Assembly: GCA_023407575.1 (NCBI GenBank)
Contig: JAEYLX010000014.1
Span: 1 to 64,000, forward strand
Reading direction: 5' to 3'
Source: Bacillota bacterium
GTDB lineage: Bacteria; Bacillota; Clostridia; Lachnospirales; Lachnospiraceae
Length of the DNA stretch: 64,000 bases
The notes beneath the pieces are model-generated. The model saw only the letters and a list, made by a program, of their open reading frames with translations, was not told the DNA's origin and ran no database searches. The position numbers were made by a program, and so were the translations under genes. Positions 54,491 through 61,917 of this stretch are shown here, piece after piece. Numbering within the stretch: position 1 is the first letter of the stretch; every line of letters starts with the position of its first letter.

Positions 54491-54840
54491 AAAAATTTAG
54501 TGATTTAGTTTCTGAATTCTATCAAAAACAAAAAGATTTTGGATATTTGCAATCAATCAATTTAAGTCGCGATTTTAATGAAAATGGTTGCTCAGACTAT
54601 TCTTTGAATATTGTTCTCTGTTCCTATCCTTCTTATGAGGGAAATCAAAAACTATTATTGTCATTTTTAGGTGTAAGAGATTTCAAAATTGGTGATTTAG
54701 ATGGATTGGTAAAGAACTTTATAAATATTACTGATATTTCAGACCAGCAAATGGAAGGGATTAAATACAGGGTAAAAGAGGACGAAAATGGGCTGTTTTC
54801 CTTTTACTGCAAGTCGTTTGGATATGAAACTTTGATTTAA
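54487..54840 (+). CDS. Probable immunity protein for the Rhs toxin
   Basis: A 117-residue acidic soluble protein (KKFSDLVSEFYQKQKDFGYL at the start, GLFSFYCKSFGYE at the end). Its ATG overlaps the TGA of the Rhs gene by four bases (ATGA), the arrangement expected for a toxin tip and its cognate immunity gene. It has no signal peptide, which fits cytoplasmic neutralisation of an incoming or self-made toxin. A terminator lies right after it. I do not recognise a named immunity family, so the call rests on position, size and composition. Confidence 0.7.
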   Translation: MKKFSDLVSEFYQKQKDFGYLQSINLSRDFNENGCSDYSLNIVLCSYPSYEGNQKLLLSFLGVRDFKIGDLDGLVKNFINITDISDQQMEGIKYRVKEDENGLFSFYCKSFGYETLI

Positions 54841-54861
54841 TAAAATGTATTTGATTTATAG

Positions 54862-54899
54862 AAGGTCACACAGTTTAGGCTGATGTGACCTTTCTTCTT
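54862..54899 (+). terminator. Rho-independent terminator after the immunity gene
   Basis: AAGGTCACA (54862-54870) pairs with TGTGACCTT (54884-54892), followed by TCTTCTT. The first 15 bases (to CAGTTT) recur at 57308 after the second immunity-like gene. Confidence 0.85.
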
Positions 54900-55547
54900 A
54901 TCATACAAGTAGACATAAGAATGAAAAAAGTGAATCGATGTAGCACATGCTTTTTAAAACGCTTTATACCACGTTACTATGTTTATATTATGCAACACAT
55001 AAAAACAGCTTATATAAAAGGTATTGCGATTTGCAACTAATGAGCAAGTGAAAAAGAGAATATTGCTGTAAAAAGAAGTAGAAAGCTGTCAGCATCTTTT
55101 AGAGGCTTTAACAGCCACCTTAAAAACCATCTTTTAAACGCCAGAAAATGCGCACTTGCAACCTATATCGACCACCTTTCCCGATACACTATCGCTCATT
55201 GCGACCACCCCTCTTTAACCAGCATCATTTCCGACCCCTAGGTTCAGCACAATTTGTTCGGAAAAGTGCCGAAACGAACAGTCGTCAAATTGCCCTCAAA
55301 TTCCTTCTCAATCTGTGCATGGGTATTCGTACTCCATAGTCACTTGAAAATCGGAAACAGGGGTAGCACGTCGTCACATAGGGGCAAGAGATATGATAAT
55401 TGAAAACATGCTGCACGGATCAATTCCTCCAGCCCGGTTTTTACTCAGTTCATGAGGCACAGCCCATCCCCATGGTTCATGGTGAACCATATCTTGACCG
55501 ATATTTTTGCTCATGCTAAAATGGAGGCAGCTGGGGGTTTAAGGGGA
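54900..55547. other. Gene-free, higher-GC scar region
   Basis: I see no convincing gene in this 650-base stretch. The part 55140-55345 has a different base composition from its surroundings. On the minus strand it contains two GTGGTCG-type repeats and a short frame ending KCAFSGV, which recalls the repeated ends of IS21-type elements; this is a weak resemblance only. It probably marks old insertion and deletion events. Confidence 0.35.
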
Positions 55548-55810
55548 GTTCCTTTTACTCTCTTTTATAAGGCATATCATAAAACAGATCCGGTGTTCAG
55601 GAGTATTTCGAACAGAAAGTCAAAGAAGGCAAGAACAAACCACAGGCGCTTTTGTGCGTGGCAAGGCGGCTTGTGAGAATCATCTACGGCATGATGAAGA
55701 CCAGGACGGAATACAGGCCATTTGAGAAGATTAGTAGAAAAAATGTTTTAAAAATGAAGGTTCAGATACCTGGAAGGAATTTGTATCTTTTGATTGAGAT
55801 ATTGAGGTAA
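55548..55810 (+). pseudogene. IS110-family transposase, C-terminal remnant with frameshift
   Basis: The frame reading VPFTLFYKAYHKTDPVF breaks at about 55595. A second frame continues QEYFEQKVKEGKNKPQ, then ALLCVARRLVRIIYGMMKT and EYRPFE, ending in a TAA at 55808. Loss of one base restores a single frame. The order matches the conserved C-terminal tail of IS110/IS116-type transposases (DPVFxxYxxxKxxEGK; ARKLxRIIYxxLK). The N-terminal DEDD domain is missing. GC content is higher than the neighbours. Confidence 0.7.
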
Positions 55811-55936
55811 GCAATAAAAATGGTAATCCAACTTAGAAATAATTTATTACAAGTTCAACAGTCATATAATCAGAAGGACATAACAGCTATGATTAAACTA
55901 ACTATAGAGAAACTCGAATGGTTGATTTTGACTTAA

Positions 55937-56405
55937 GCCAAACAACAGGGGATAGTACCTTAACAAAGAAGATAACCACTGCTTCCAGCTATGATTTGAA
56001 CGGTTATGTGGAGACAGTAACGGATGGTAGAGAAATTATAACTATCTATACCTAGATACATTAAATCGTAAGATTACTATGACCAATGCACGTCAGCAGA
56101 CAACAGAGTATAGTTATGACGCCAACAATAAGAGTACTTATACCTATGATTTACAGGTGCAGTGACAGGCGAATATATCGAAAAAACCACTGATCCAAAA
56201 GGCAACCTCACAGAGAAAACCTATGATGTGGTGGGAAGATTGAAGGAGGTAACTATAGGAGAAGAAACAACAACCTATAGGTATCTAGCCAATGGTACAA
56301 AAGATAAGGTGATCTATCCAGACGGTACAACAGAAACCTATAGTTATGATATGAAAAATCAGATTACTTCCCTAATCAATGCCAAAGAAGATAAAACTGT
56401 ACTAA
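55937..56405 (+). pseudogene. Internally deleted partial copy of the Rhs gene
   Basis: Bases from 55937 repeat 51119-51316 of the intact Rhs gene almost base for base, then jump directly to sequence matching from about 52052 and continue to about 52327. About 735 bases are thus missing relative to the intact gene, and several point changes and frameshifts (for example CCTAGA in place of CCTATGA) close the frame. This is a displaced fragment of a second Rhs copy, upstream of the orphan toxin tip and its immunity-like gene. The surviving ORF 56162-56455 is only a piece of it. Confidence 0.9.
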
Positions 56406-56580
56406 GAATAAATATGGAACCGTTAATATTCCAGGAAAAAACGGGCAAAGCATAAAACGGAAAAAGAATATAGAAATGAGCAGTAGAAAAAATAAAGGGA
56501 ACAGAAATAGAAACATGCTACTCATAATCCGTAGACATATTTTCTGCAATTCGAGACAGATTTAATTATATTAATCATAA

Positions 56581-56730
56581 TGTAAACAAGACATAATTAG
56601 TGGACCGGGGGAATTAAAAACAGTTCAAACAAATGGTATTTCATTTTTAGAGAAGATGTTACCAGATGGAAGAGGTATACGTCTTAATATGGTTGGAACA
56701 TTTAAAGGATTTATTGACCAAGTTAAATAA
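56581..56730 (+). pseudogene. Orphan toxin C-terminal tip
   Basis: An open frame without a start codon encodes about 50 residues including SGPGELKTVQTNGISFLEK and LPDGRGIRLNMVGTFKGFID, ending in TAA at 56728. The style is that of a polymorphic-toxin C-terminus. It lies between the decayed Rhs fragment and a second immunity-like gene (5 bases before its GTG), the expected order for a displaced tip cassette. The upstream bases 56406-56580 also encode Rhs-tip-like pieces (NKYGTVNIPGKNGQ) out of frame. Confidence 0.6.
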
Positions 56731-56735
56731 GAAAG

Positions 56736-57272
56736 GTGCTTAAAGAGCTAGTGAACAATTTAGAAATCATTATAGAGAACGTGAAAAGCAATGATTTAGA
56801 TAGGATTATATTTGGAGAACTATGTTTTGATAAACAAAAGATAATTTCTTCTCACTTCTATGACGAACATAATAAGCGAGATATTGAGTTTGAAATGTTA
56901 GAAAGCTTAGAGGAGTTTTATTCAAAACCAGGAACTGGGAATATATACATAAGTGAAGTCAAACTAGGACTTTGTATACACGACGTCATGACAGTAATAT
57001 CATTTGATAAAGTTTTAGGGGATATTGTTATTAATTTTGAAGATAGTGAGTTAATCAAAGATAGCATTACTAGTAATGATTGTGTGCAATTTGTTAATAA
57101 ATTTCAATCAATTATTAGTAAATATGATATCGGCTCTATTATTATTGGATATGAACCAGCTTCAGATAATGACATGAAATTAATTACTTTTACCAAGCAA
57201 GGAATAAAAATGCATGAAGATAATTTTCCATTAATATGGAGCGATTTCAAGAAAAATGTATTTACTTTTTAG
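56736..57272 (+). CDS. Probable second immunity protein
   Basis: A 178-residue acidic, soluble protein (FGELCFDKQKIISSHFYDEH; FEMLESLEEFYSKPGTG; WSDFKKNVFTF at the end). It follows the orphan toxin tip by 5 bases and is itself followed by a copy of the same terminator sequence that follows the first immunity gene. Start is uncertain: GTG at 56736 (used here) or GTG at 56751. It is intact although its toxin is broken, as expected when immunity to siblings carrying that toxin remains useful. Family not recognised. Confidence 0.6.
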   Translation: MLKELVNNLEIIIENVKSNDLDRIIFGELCFDKQKIISSHFYDEHNKRDIEFEMLESLEEFYSKPGTGNIYISEVKLGLCIHDVMTVISFDKVLGDIVINFEDSELIKDSITSNDCVQFVNKFQSIISKYDIGSIIIGYEPASDNDMKLITFTKQGIKMHEDNFPLIWSDFKKNVFTF

Positions 57273-57307
57273 TTTAGGAATTATTGGTTAAATTTGCTAT
57301 TATTGCT

Positions 57308-57343
57308 AAGGTCACACAGTTTCTATTGTTGTAGCCTTTTTCT
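57308..57343 (+). terminator. Terminator copy directly upstream of the group II intron
   Basis: AAGGTCACA (57308-57316) pairs with TGTAGCCTT (57330-57338) with one mismatch and one G-T pair, followed by TTT. Its first 15 bases are identical to the terminator at 54862. The intron begins two or three bases after the T-run. Confidence 0.75.
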
Positions 57344-57344
57344 A

Positions 57345-58236
57345 GTGCGTCCGACGGGCGTACGTTTCAACGGGTGTGAGTCCCGAGTCCGCCAGGTAGT
57401 AGGAAGGACATAGCCAATGGCAAGGGTGTCGTGGGTGACTACGAATCTAAAGGAAGCCAGATGGAAAATCTCTGGTCTGACGCACAGAAATCATATCAGG
57501 CTAAAATCGGGGGTAAGGCTGCTTGACAAGTTGAAGCCCAATAACTACATGGAACCGATTGTGGTAAATATGGCAGAGGGATGGAGAGAAGGAATGTGCG
57601 GGTACCCGGGGAGATCTGCATGATGCGCTCTGAAAGGAGTAACTATTATCGCAAGGTAATACTGAGCATGCAGGAGTCAGCAGAGGTCGTAGTAGTCGAG
57701 AGATGAAGGACCGAATAAATAGGAGTCCCTAGTATGACCGAGGAAGGAGGAATGACTGATGAAGGCAGAAAACTCTGATAACATAGACTGTCCGCAAAGA
57801 GATAGTGCGGAACATGAAGGGTATGCGGAAGTGCGTAGGTCATTTCATTCGATATGGAAATAAAAGGACAGTGCGCAGCCAGAACTCTTGGAAAAGATAC
57901 TGTATAAGGACAACCTAAACAGAGCTTATAAAAGGGTGAAGGCAAACAAGGGAGCACCGGGGATTGATGGAATACCCGTTGATGAGATAGGAGCATACCT
58001 ACGGGATAATCAAGAAGTCACTATCGAGAAGATATACAAAGGGAAATATACACCCGATCCGGTAAGACGCAAAGAAATCCCAAAAGCAGACAGTGGAATG
58101 CGAAAGCTTGGTATTCCAACAGTCAAAAACCGCCATTTTTCAACAAGCCATTGCACAACAACTGATGCCAATTTACGAAACACAGTTCGCGGATGGAAGC
58201 TTCGGTTACCGCCCGGGAAGAAGCGCAAAAGAACTA
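57345..58236 (+). mobile_element. Group IIC intron, 5' fragment
   Basis: The sequence opens with GTGCG, and its 5' ribozyme domains match group IIC introns as I remember them from Oceanobacillus: GGGTGTGAGTCCCGA, AAGGGTGTCGTGGGTGAC, GAATCTAAAGGAAGC, ACCCGGGGAGATCTG and a GTCAGCAGAGGTCGTAGTA block before the coding part. Insertion immediately after a terminator hairpin is the known habit of this class. Domains V and VI and the 3' end are absent, so the intron cannot splice. The remaining element stops around 58236 inside the reverse-transcriptase gene. Confidence 0.85.
57759..58236 (+). pseudogene. ltrA: Truncated intron-encoded reverse transcriptase/maturase
   Basis: The ATG at 57759 follows GGAAGGAGG. 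The frame (NSDNIDCPQRDSAEHEGYA) meets an early stop at about 57861, resumes as QPELLEKILYKDNLNRAYKR, GAPGIDGIPVDEIG and PDPVRRKEIPKADSGMRKLG, then shifts frame near 58130 where QQAIAQQLMPIYE and DGSFGYRPGRSAKE continue in another frame. This covers only the N-terminal RT motifs; the YADD active site, maturase domain X and the rest are missing. Non-functional. Confidence 0.88.
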
Positions 58237-58329
58237 AAAATACAAAGGGTGTATAATATGAGGGATTAAAACTTAGGCGAATGGACGAATATGAAATTCT
58301 AAAATTTGGAGATTTTGAGAAGGATTATG

Positions 58330-58797
58330 ATGTTAAAAGAGATTATACAAAACCAAAAAAGTAGAGTACTTATTATTTTGATTGTGATTCTATTATTTAT
58401 AGCAATTATATTTTGTGTTAATCAACGAAGGGATAAAAATGATGATTCTAATTTGAGTATCTTAGATACTGAGGAAATGTCAGCTATTACTGGCGTTTGG
58501 AAAGTAACAGAATATCTAGGCGAAAGTGTTGAATATCATGGAGCTGAGGCAACTACAGAAACTGAATTGAATGAAAATAATTTAATTATTAGGTTATCAA
58601 ATCATGAACTGGGATGATTTGTTCTCAGTTTATAGACAGCCATCTGATATATGGGATGGTATACCACCATTTTTTGTATTTCATTTATCCTTAAAAATTA
58701 CGATGAATCATTTGACTTAATTATAGACACAAATGATATTGCAACACTAGTAATAAATGGACTCTTCTTTCGTTTAGAGAAAACTGCTTCAGATTAA
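58330..58797 (+). pseudogene. Broken membrane-anchored protein gene
   Basis: ATG 58330 (also possible 58306 or 58327) begins MLKEIIQNQKSRVLIIL with one TM helix, then ITGVWKVTEYLGESVEYHG, a pattern I associate with a family of small clostridial lipoprotein-like or anchored proteins. The frame stops at 58615. The downstream pieces IIDTNDIATLVINGLFFRLE, ending with TAA at 58795, look like the missing C-terminus in another frame, with material lost between them. Its place right behind the truncated intron suggests damage by the same rearrangements. Confidence 0.5.
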
Positions 58798-58951
58798 GTT
58801 TTGATACAAAATTAAATATTATTCATTAACACTAAATATCAATAAGCATTAGAGGCGAAATCACAAGTAAGTAAAGAGATTTTGATGGTATAAAACTTAA
58901 AAAGCTTTCATTACGCTAATTTATTTATAGTAGAAATTAATACATAGGAGC

Positions 58952-58991
58952 ACCCGGCAAGCTAATAAAAAGGTAAGCCGGGTTTTTCTTT
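58952..58991 (+). terminator. Rho-independent terminator
   Basis: CCCGGC (58953-58958) pairs with GCCGGG (58977-58982) and is followed by TTTTTCTTTT. It closes the decay zone. The 150 bases before it (58798-58951) show nothing recognisable. Confidence 0.75.
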
Positions 58992-59060
58992 TGTAAATGC
59001 CTGATATGTGTATTACGATGTGATACAATATAGGTATAAAGAGATACTGGAGGTGCAATA

Positions 59061-59153
59061 ATGTCTACAGAAAAGGATAGAATGCTAAGAGTAAGGCTTA
59101 CACATAAGCAATCAGATGAACTAGATTCCATCATAGCTGAATTAAAAGCATAG
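59061..59153 (+). CDS. 30-aa ribbon-helix-helix-like N-terminus, possibly truncated
   Basis: ATG 59061 has a strong GGAGGTG upstream. It encodes MSTEKDRMLRVRLTHKQSDE followed by LDSIIAELKA and a TAG. The strand-helix pattern (RMLRVRLT then KQSDELDSIIAEL) is that of the start of a ribbon-helix-helix DNA-binding protein, but the second helix is missing. The last 12 bases overlap the 3' end of the convergent hydrolase gene. Either a tiny functional peptide or the stump of a regulator cut by the neighbouring rearrangement. Confidence 0.45.
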   Translation: MSTEKDRMLRVRLTHKQSDELDSIIAELKA

Positions 59154-59996
59154 ATGCCGGATGGATGGAGCTAAGAAGAACCTCTTCGAGATATCTCCTA
59201 TAGCTATAAATATAATTTTTTCAGATTCATGATTCTCTGTTTCAAATTCAATGACCTGACTATTCTTTAATAATTTCGCACTATTTTGTGCAATGTGAAA
59301 AGGTATTAAACAATCACCCTTACTATGATAAATAAATACTTTATTCGTAATTGTCTCTGCATCAAAACCCCAGTACTTATACTGTAAAGTAGTTGAATAT
59401 CCAATACCATACCAATTGGGATTTACGTATTTTTCAAATACTACATCCATTGTTTCCCCGCATTCTGCATCCGTCCAGCCCTTTTTCTTTTCCTGTGCTT
59501 CCATTGCCTTTAATCCATATTTACCAATAATTCCAGCGGGAAGAAATTTGGATAGAGAGAATATGAAGCGATCTCCTCTAGAGTTCATGTGAAATATAGA
59601 CTTGTTATTAACGAGTGGAATACCACTACAGATGTTAACCTTATTCACAAGGTTAGGATATGCAGCGGCTAGTGCGTAACAATAAGGAGCACCTGCGGAT
59701 AATCCCAATACATCGAAGCACTTTAGTTGTAGGTCAGTAACGAAGTTCTTTAATAACATTGCATATTCGTATATGTTCTTATACTCAAGTCGGGAGGAGG
59801 AACCGTAACCAGGACGTAATATAACAATAACATATAGGTTAAGTTCAGATATCAAGTCGGAAAGCTCTTTGGAAAAGGGCATAGGGACAGAGCCGTGCAT
59901 AAAGAGGACAGGATATTCAGTTTCCTTACCATATGTATAATATTCAATTTTAAAGTTACGGGTATCATTATAGATGAGTGTTTTAATTACAGGCAT
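59142..59996 (-). CDS. Alpha/beta hydrolase
   Basis: A 284-residue hydrolase-fold protein. The oxyanion-side motif PVLFMHGSVP, RPGYGSS, the nucleophile elbow LGLSAGAP (Ser near residue 100), the acid in YHSKGDCLIP and a possible His in ENHESE are in the normal order. ATG 59996 is chosen because AAGGAG lies six bases upstream; the in-frame ATG further up would add MTKEIY. No signal peptide, so cytoplasmic. It has its own promoter region and is not obviously part of the metal/transport unit next to it. Substrate unknown. Confidence 0.85.
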   Translation of the reverse strand: MPVIKTLIYNDTRNFKIEYYTYGKETEYPVLFMHGSVPMPFSKELSDLISELNLYVIVILRPGYGSSSRLEYKNIYEYAMLLKNFVTDLQLKCFDVLGLSAGAPYCYALAAAYPNLVNKVNICSGIPLVNNKSIFHMNSRGDRFIFSLSKFLPAGIIGKYGLKAMEAQEKKKGWTDAECGETMDVVFEKYVNPNWYGIGYSTTLQYKYWGFDAETITNKVFIYHSKGDCLIPFHIAQNSAKLLKNSQVIEFETENHESEKIIFIAIGDISKRFFLAPSIRHLCF

Positions 59997-60141
59997 ATAT
60001 ATCTCCTTCGTCAAAGCTAGGGGGTACGGTAAGAATAGTCGTTCTTTTATTTAAGAAACACAACTATGAAATAATGTTAGGAGTTTCTAACTCATAAACA
60101 TCATTATAATCTACCCTTTTAAAAAAGCAAGAAGAAAAGTA

Positions 60142-60161
60142 GAAAAACTTTGCAACAAAGC
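60142..60161 (-). terminator. Short hairpin terminator of the DtxR-family gene
   Basis: On the minus strand CTTTG and CAAAG pair around TTG and are followed by TTTTTCT, starting at the stop codon of the repressor gene. The stem is short. Confidence 0.45.
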
Positions 60162-60527
60162 TTACTTACTATGACTGGCAATATGTTTCTTCATTGCCTC
60201 AAAGCTTTCTTGGCTAATCACATGCTCCATTTTACAGGCATCCTCCAAGGCTATCTTCTCTTCAACGCCAAGTTGTACCAACCACGAGGAGAGCGCTTTA
60301 TGTCTTTCATATATCATTTCCGCAATTATTCTGCCTTCTTCGGTTAAATGAATAAATCCAGCTTCTGTAACTGTAATATAATTTTTTTCTCTAAGGTTCT
60401 TCATTGCAACACTTACACTGGACTTTTTAAAGCCCATATCATTTGCAACGTCAACGGACCGTACAACTGGTAGGTTTTGACCCAATACAAGTATGGTTTC
60501 TAAGTAGTTTTCAACAGATTCATTCAT
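60162..60527 (-). CDS. DtxR/MntR-family metal-dependent repressor
   Basis: A 121-residue repressor with an N-terminal winged HTH (SVENYLETILVLGQ; ANDMGFKKSSVSVAMKNLRE; GFIHLTEEGR) and a dimerisation/metal-binding segment (IYERHKALSSWLVQLGVEE; DACKMEHVIS with His/Glu/Cys/Met positions typical of metal sites). It lacks the SH3-like third domain, as in MntR. It is transcribed divergently from the AraC/ABC genes. A DtxR-like palindrome in that promoter (60683-60698) is its most likely target. Iron or manganese cannot be distinguished with certainty; the CKMEHVIS segment and transporter context favour iron. Confidence 0.88.
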   Translation of the reverse strand: MNESVENYLETILVLGQNLPVVRSVDVANDMGFKKSSVSVAMKNLREKNYITVTEAGFIHLTEEGRIIAEMIYERHKALSSWLVQLGVEEKIALEDACKMEHVISQESFEAMKKHIASHSK

Positions 60528-60587
60528 CGTGTTAACCTTCCATTCTTAATGGTAATATATTGAGTTATGACTTCATTTATTTCTTTT

Positions 60588-60616
60588 AGTATAGCATAAT
60601 CACATTTTGTTTTCAA
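60588..60616 (-). promoter_or_regulatory. Promoter of the DtxR-family gene
   Basis: On the minus strand TTGAAA (60616-60611) and TATACT (60593-60588) are spaced by 17 bases, about 60 bases upstream of the start codon. Confidence 0.6.
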
Positions 60617-60666
60617 ATTAGTCAATTAAAAAACTTATCCGCTGATAAAGATTGGAAATATTATTC

Positions 60667-60698
60667 TTGACACACCTATATGGTTAGTCTAAACTAAC
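60667..60698 (+). promoter_or_regulatory. AraC/ABC promoter with DtxR-like operator
   Basis: TTGACA (60667-60672) and TAAACT (60690-60695) are spaced by 17 bases. The palindrome GTTAGT-CTAA-ACTAAC (60683-60698) overlaps the -10 and resembles the known DtxR/IdeR consensus, TTAGGTTAG..CTAACCTAA. A bound repressor would block transcription when metal is plentiful. Confidence 0.7.
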
Positions 60699-60716
60699 TA
60701 TTGGAGGATGATGACG

Positions 60717-61667
60717 ATGGTATACAAAAAAGACTTTGTAGATGTATCACAGTTTGGTCTAAAGGAGAAAAACAGGTCAGAAAGTGCAGTACTTTATGAG
60801 ATATCGGATGATAACGGTGTCGGTAGTATGATGGTTTGCTCTGTATTTCCAGGCGTAGATATTTACTATAATGATTATAAGACACAGCATCATTTCTCCG
60901 GAAAGTTTAAGCTTAATCGGTACTTTCAATTAAGCTATAGTCATGAGGGAGTTTATGAAGTTGAATTAAAGAATAATCACTTCTTTAGTATTGGTCAAGG
61001 TGAATTATTGGCTTTTCATAATATATACGAGTCTGTATGCTCGAGATTTCCCTTGGAGGTATTCAAAGGTTTTGGTATCACTTTTGATTTGGACGTGATT
61101 GATAAATGTAAACAAAATATTTTCAAAGATTTTTCCGTTGATATAAACTTATTAATTAGAACCCTCTGCTTTAATAATAATATTTTTGTGTTAAGAGGTG
61201 ATGTTGCTATAAAAAATATATTAGAGGATATCTATCAGTCAGACCCGATGAAGGAGATGACCTTTATTAGAATAAAAGTTTTAGAACTTCTGTACCTATT
61301 GTTGGCAGATAAAAACATTGAATTTAGATATAGTAGAAGTTATTATGAAAAGAAAACCATACAGAAAATTAAAGCAATTAAGGATGAGTTGCTCGAGGAT
61401 TTATCCTGTCGCATTACATTGGAGCAAATGGCAGAAAAGCATGAGATATCGCTGACAATGCTAAAAACGGGTTTTAAAAATATCTATGGAACTTCTCCCT
61501 ATGAGTTCTTAAGAACTAGAAGGATGGAGTGTGCGGCATTGCTGATTAAACAAGGTAAGTATCGAATAAACGAGGTAGCTGCAATGGTGGGGTATCAGAA
61601 TGCCAGTAAATTTGCAGGAGCCTTTCGTTCGGTAATTGGTATAAATCCCAAAGAGTATGCAAAATAA
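60717..61667 (+). CDS. AraC-family transcriptional regulator (YbtA-like position)
   Basis: About 316 residues. The N-terminal ~225 residues are an unassigned sensing domain (FSGKFKLNRYFQLSYSHEG), and the C-terminal ~90 are an AraC double HTH (ITLEQMAEKHEISLTMLKTG; NEVAAMVGYQNASKFAGAF; GINPKEYAK). Of three ATGs after GGAGG, 60717 has the best spacing (9 bases). Similar regulators control siderophore or iron transport genes (YbtA, PchR and relatives) and bind a siderophore as co-activator. It precedes two ABC half-transporters, so activation of these in iron starvation is the simplest reading. Confidence 0.87.
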   Translation: MVYKKDFVDVSQFGLKEKNRSESAVLYEISDDNGVGSMMVCSVFPGVDIYYNDYKTQHHFSGKFKLNRYFQLSYSHEGVYEVELKNNHFFSIGQGELLAFHNIYESVCSRFPLEVFKGFGITFDLDVIDKCKQNIFKDFSVDINLLIRTLCFNNNIFVLRGDVAIKNILEDIYQSDPMKEMTFIRIKVLELLYLLLADKNIEFRYSRSYYEKKTIQKIKAIKDELLEDLSCRITLEQMAEKHEISLTMLKTGFKNIYGTSPYEFLRTRRMECAALLIKQGKYRINEVAAMVGYQNASKFAGAFRSVIGINPKEYAK

Positions 61668-61730
61668 GAAATGCAGTAACCGTTTGGAGCGTTTTTGAAC
61701 ATATGGAGTAGAATTTAATACTTAAAAATA

Positions 61731-61776
61731 ATAGAATGAGCATGAGTTAGAAAAATCTAACTTATGCTCATTCTAT
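61731..61776 (+). terminator. Strong stem-loop between AraC and ABC genes
   Basis: ATAGAATGAGCAT plus AGTTAGA pairs with TCTAACT plus ATGCTCATTCTAT, about 20 pairs with one mismatch and a 4-base loop. No T-run follows, so attenuation or RNA processing is possible. The 140 bases to the ABC gene hold no other feature I can support. Confidence 0.65.
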
Positions 61777-61917
61777 TATCCGAAGGAATAAGTGATAACA
61801 TTGATTTAAAACATTTAAAACTTGATTAGTGTGTTTCCTTCGAATGATAAAGAAGCAATAACAAAGTTGTAACATAGTTTTTTAGAATTTTGTTACATAT
61901 AGAAAGGTAGAGTGGTT

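Noticed and set aside
55148..55339. 63-aa plus-strand ORF
   Set aside because: No ribosome site or protein pattern; it falls in a scar region of foreign composition.
55452..55676. 74-aa plus-strand ORF
   Set aside because: Only its C-terminal part has meaning, as one frame of the frameshifted IS110-type transposase remnant.
56162..56455. 97-aa ORF as a real YD protein gene
   Set aside because: It is a piece of the deleted Rhs copy without start context, so it is listed as part of a pseudogene.
57417..57623. 68-aa ORF in the intron
   Set aside because: It lies in the ribozyme domains of the group IIC intron, which are RNA and not coding.
57646..57996. 116-aa minus-strand ORF in the intron
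   Set aside because: It is antisense to the ribozyme and to the start of the maturase gene, with no support of its own.
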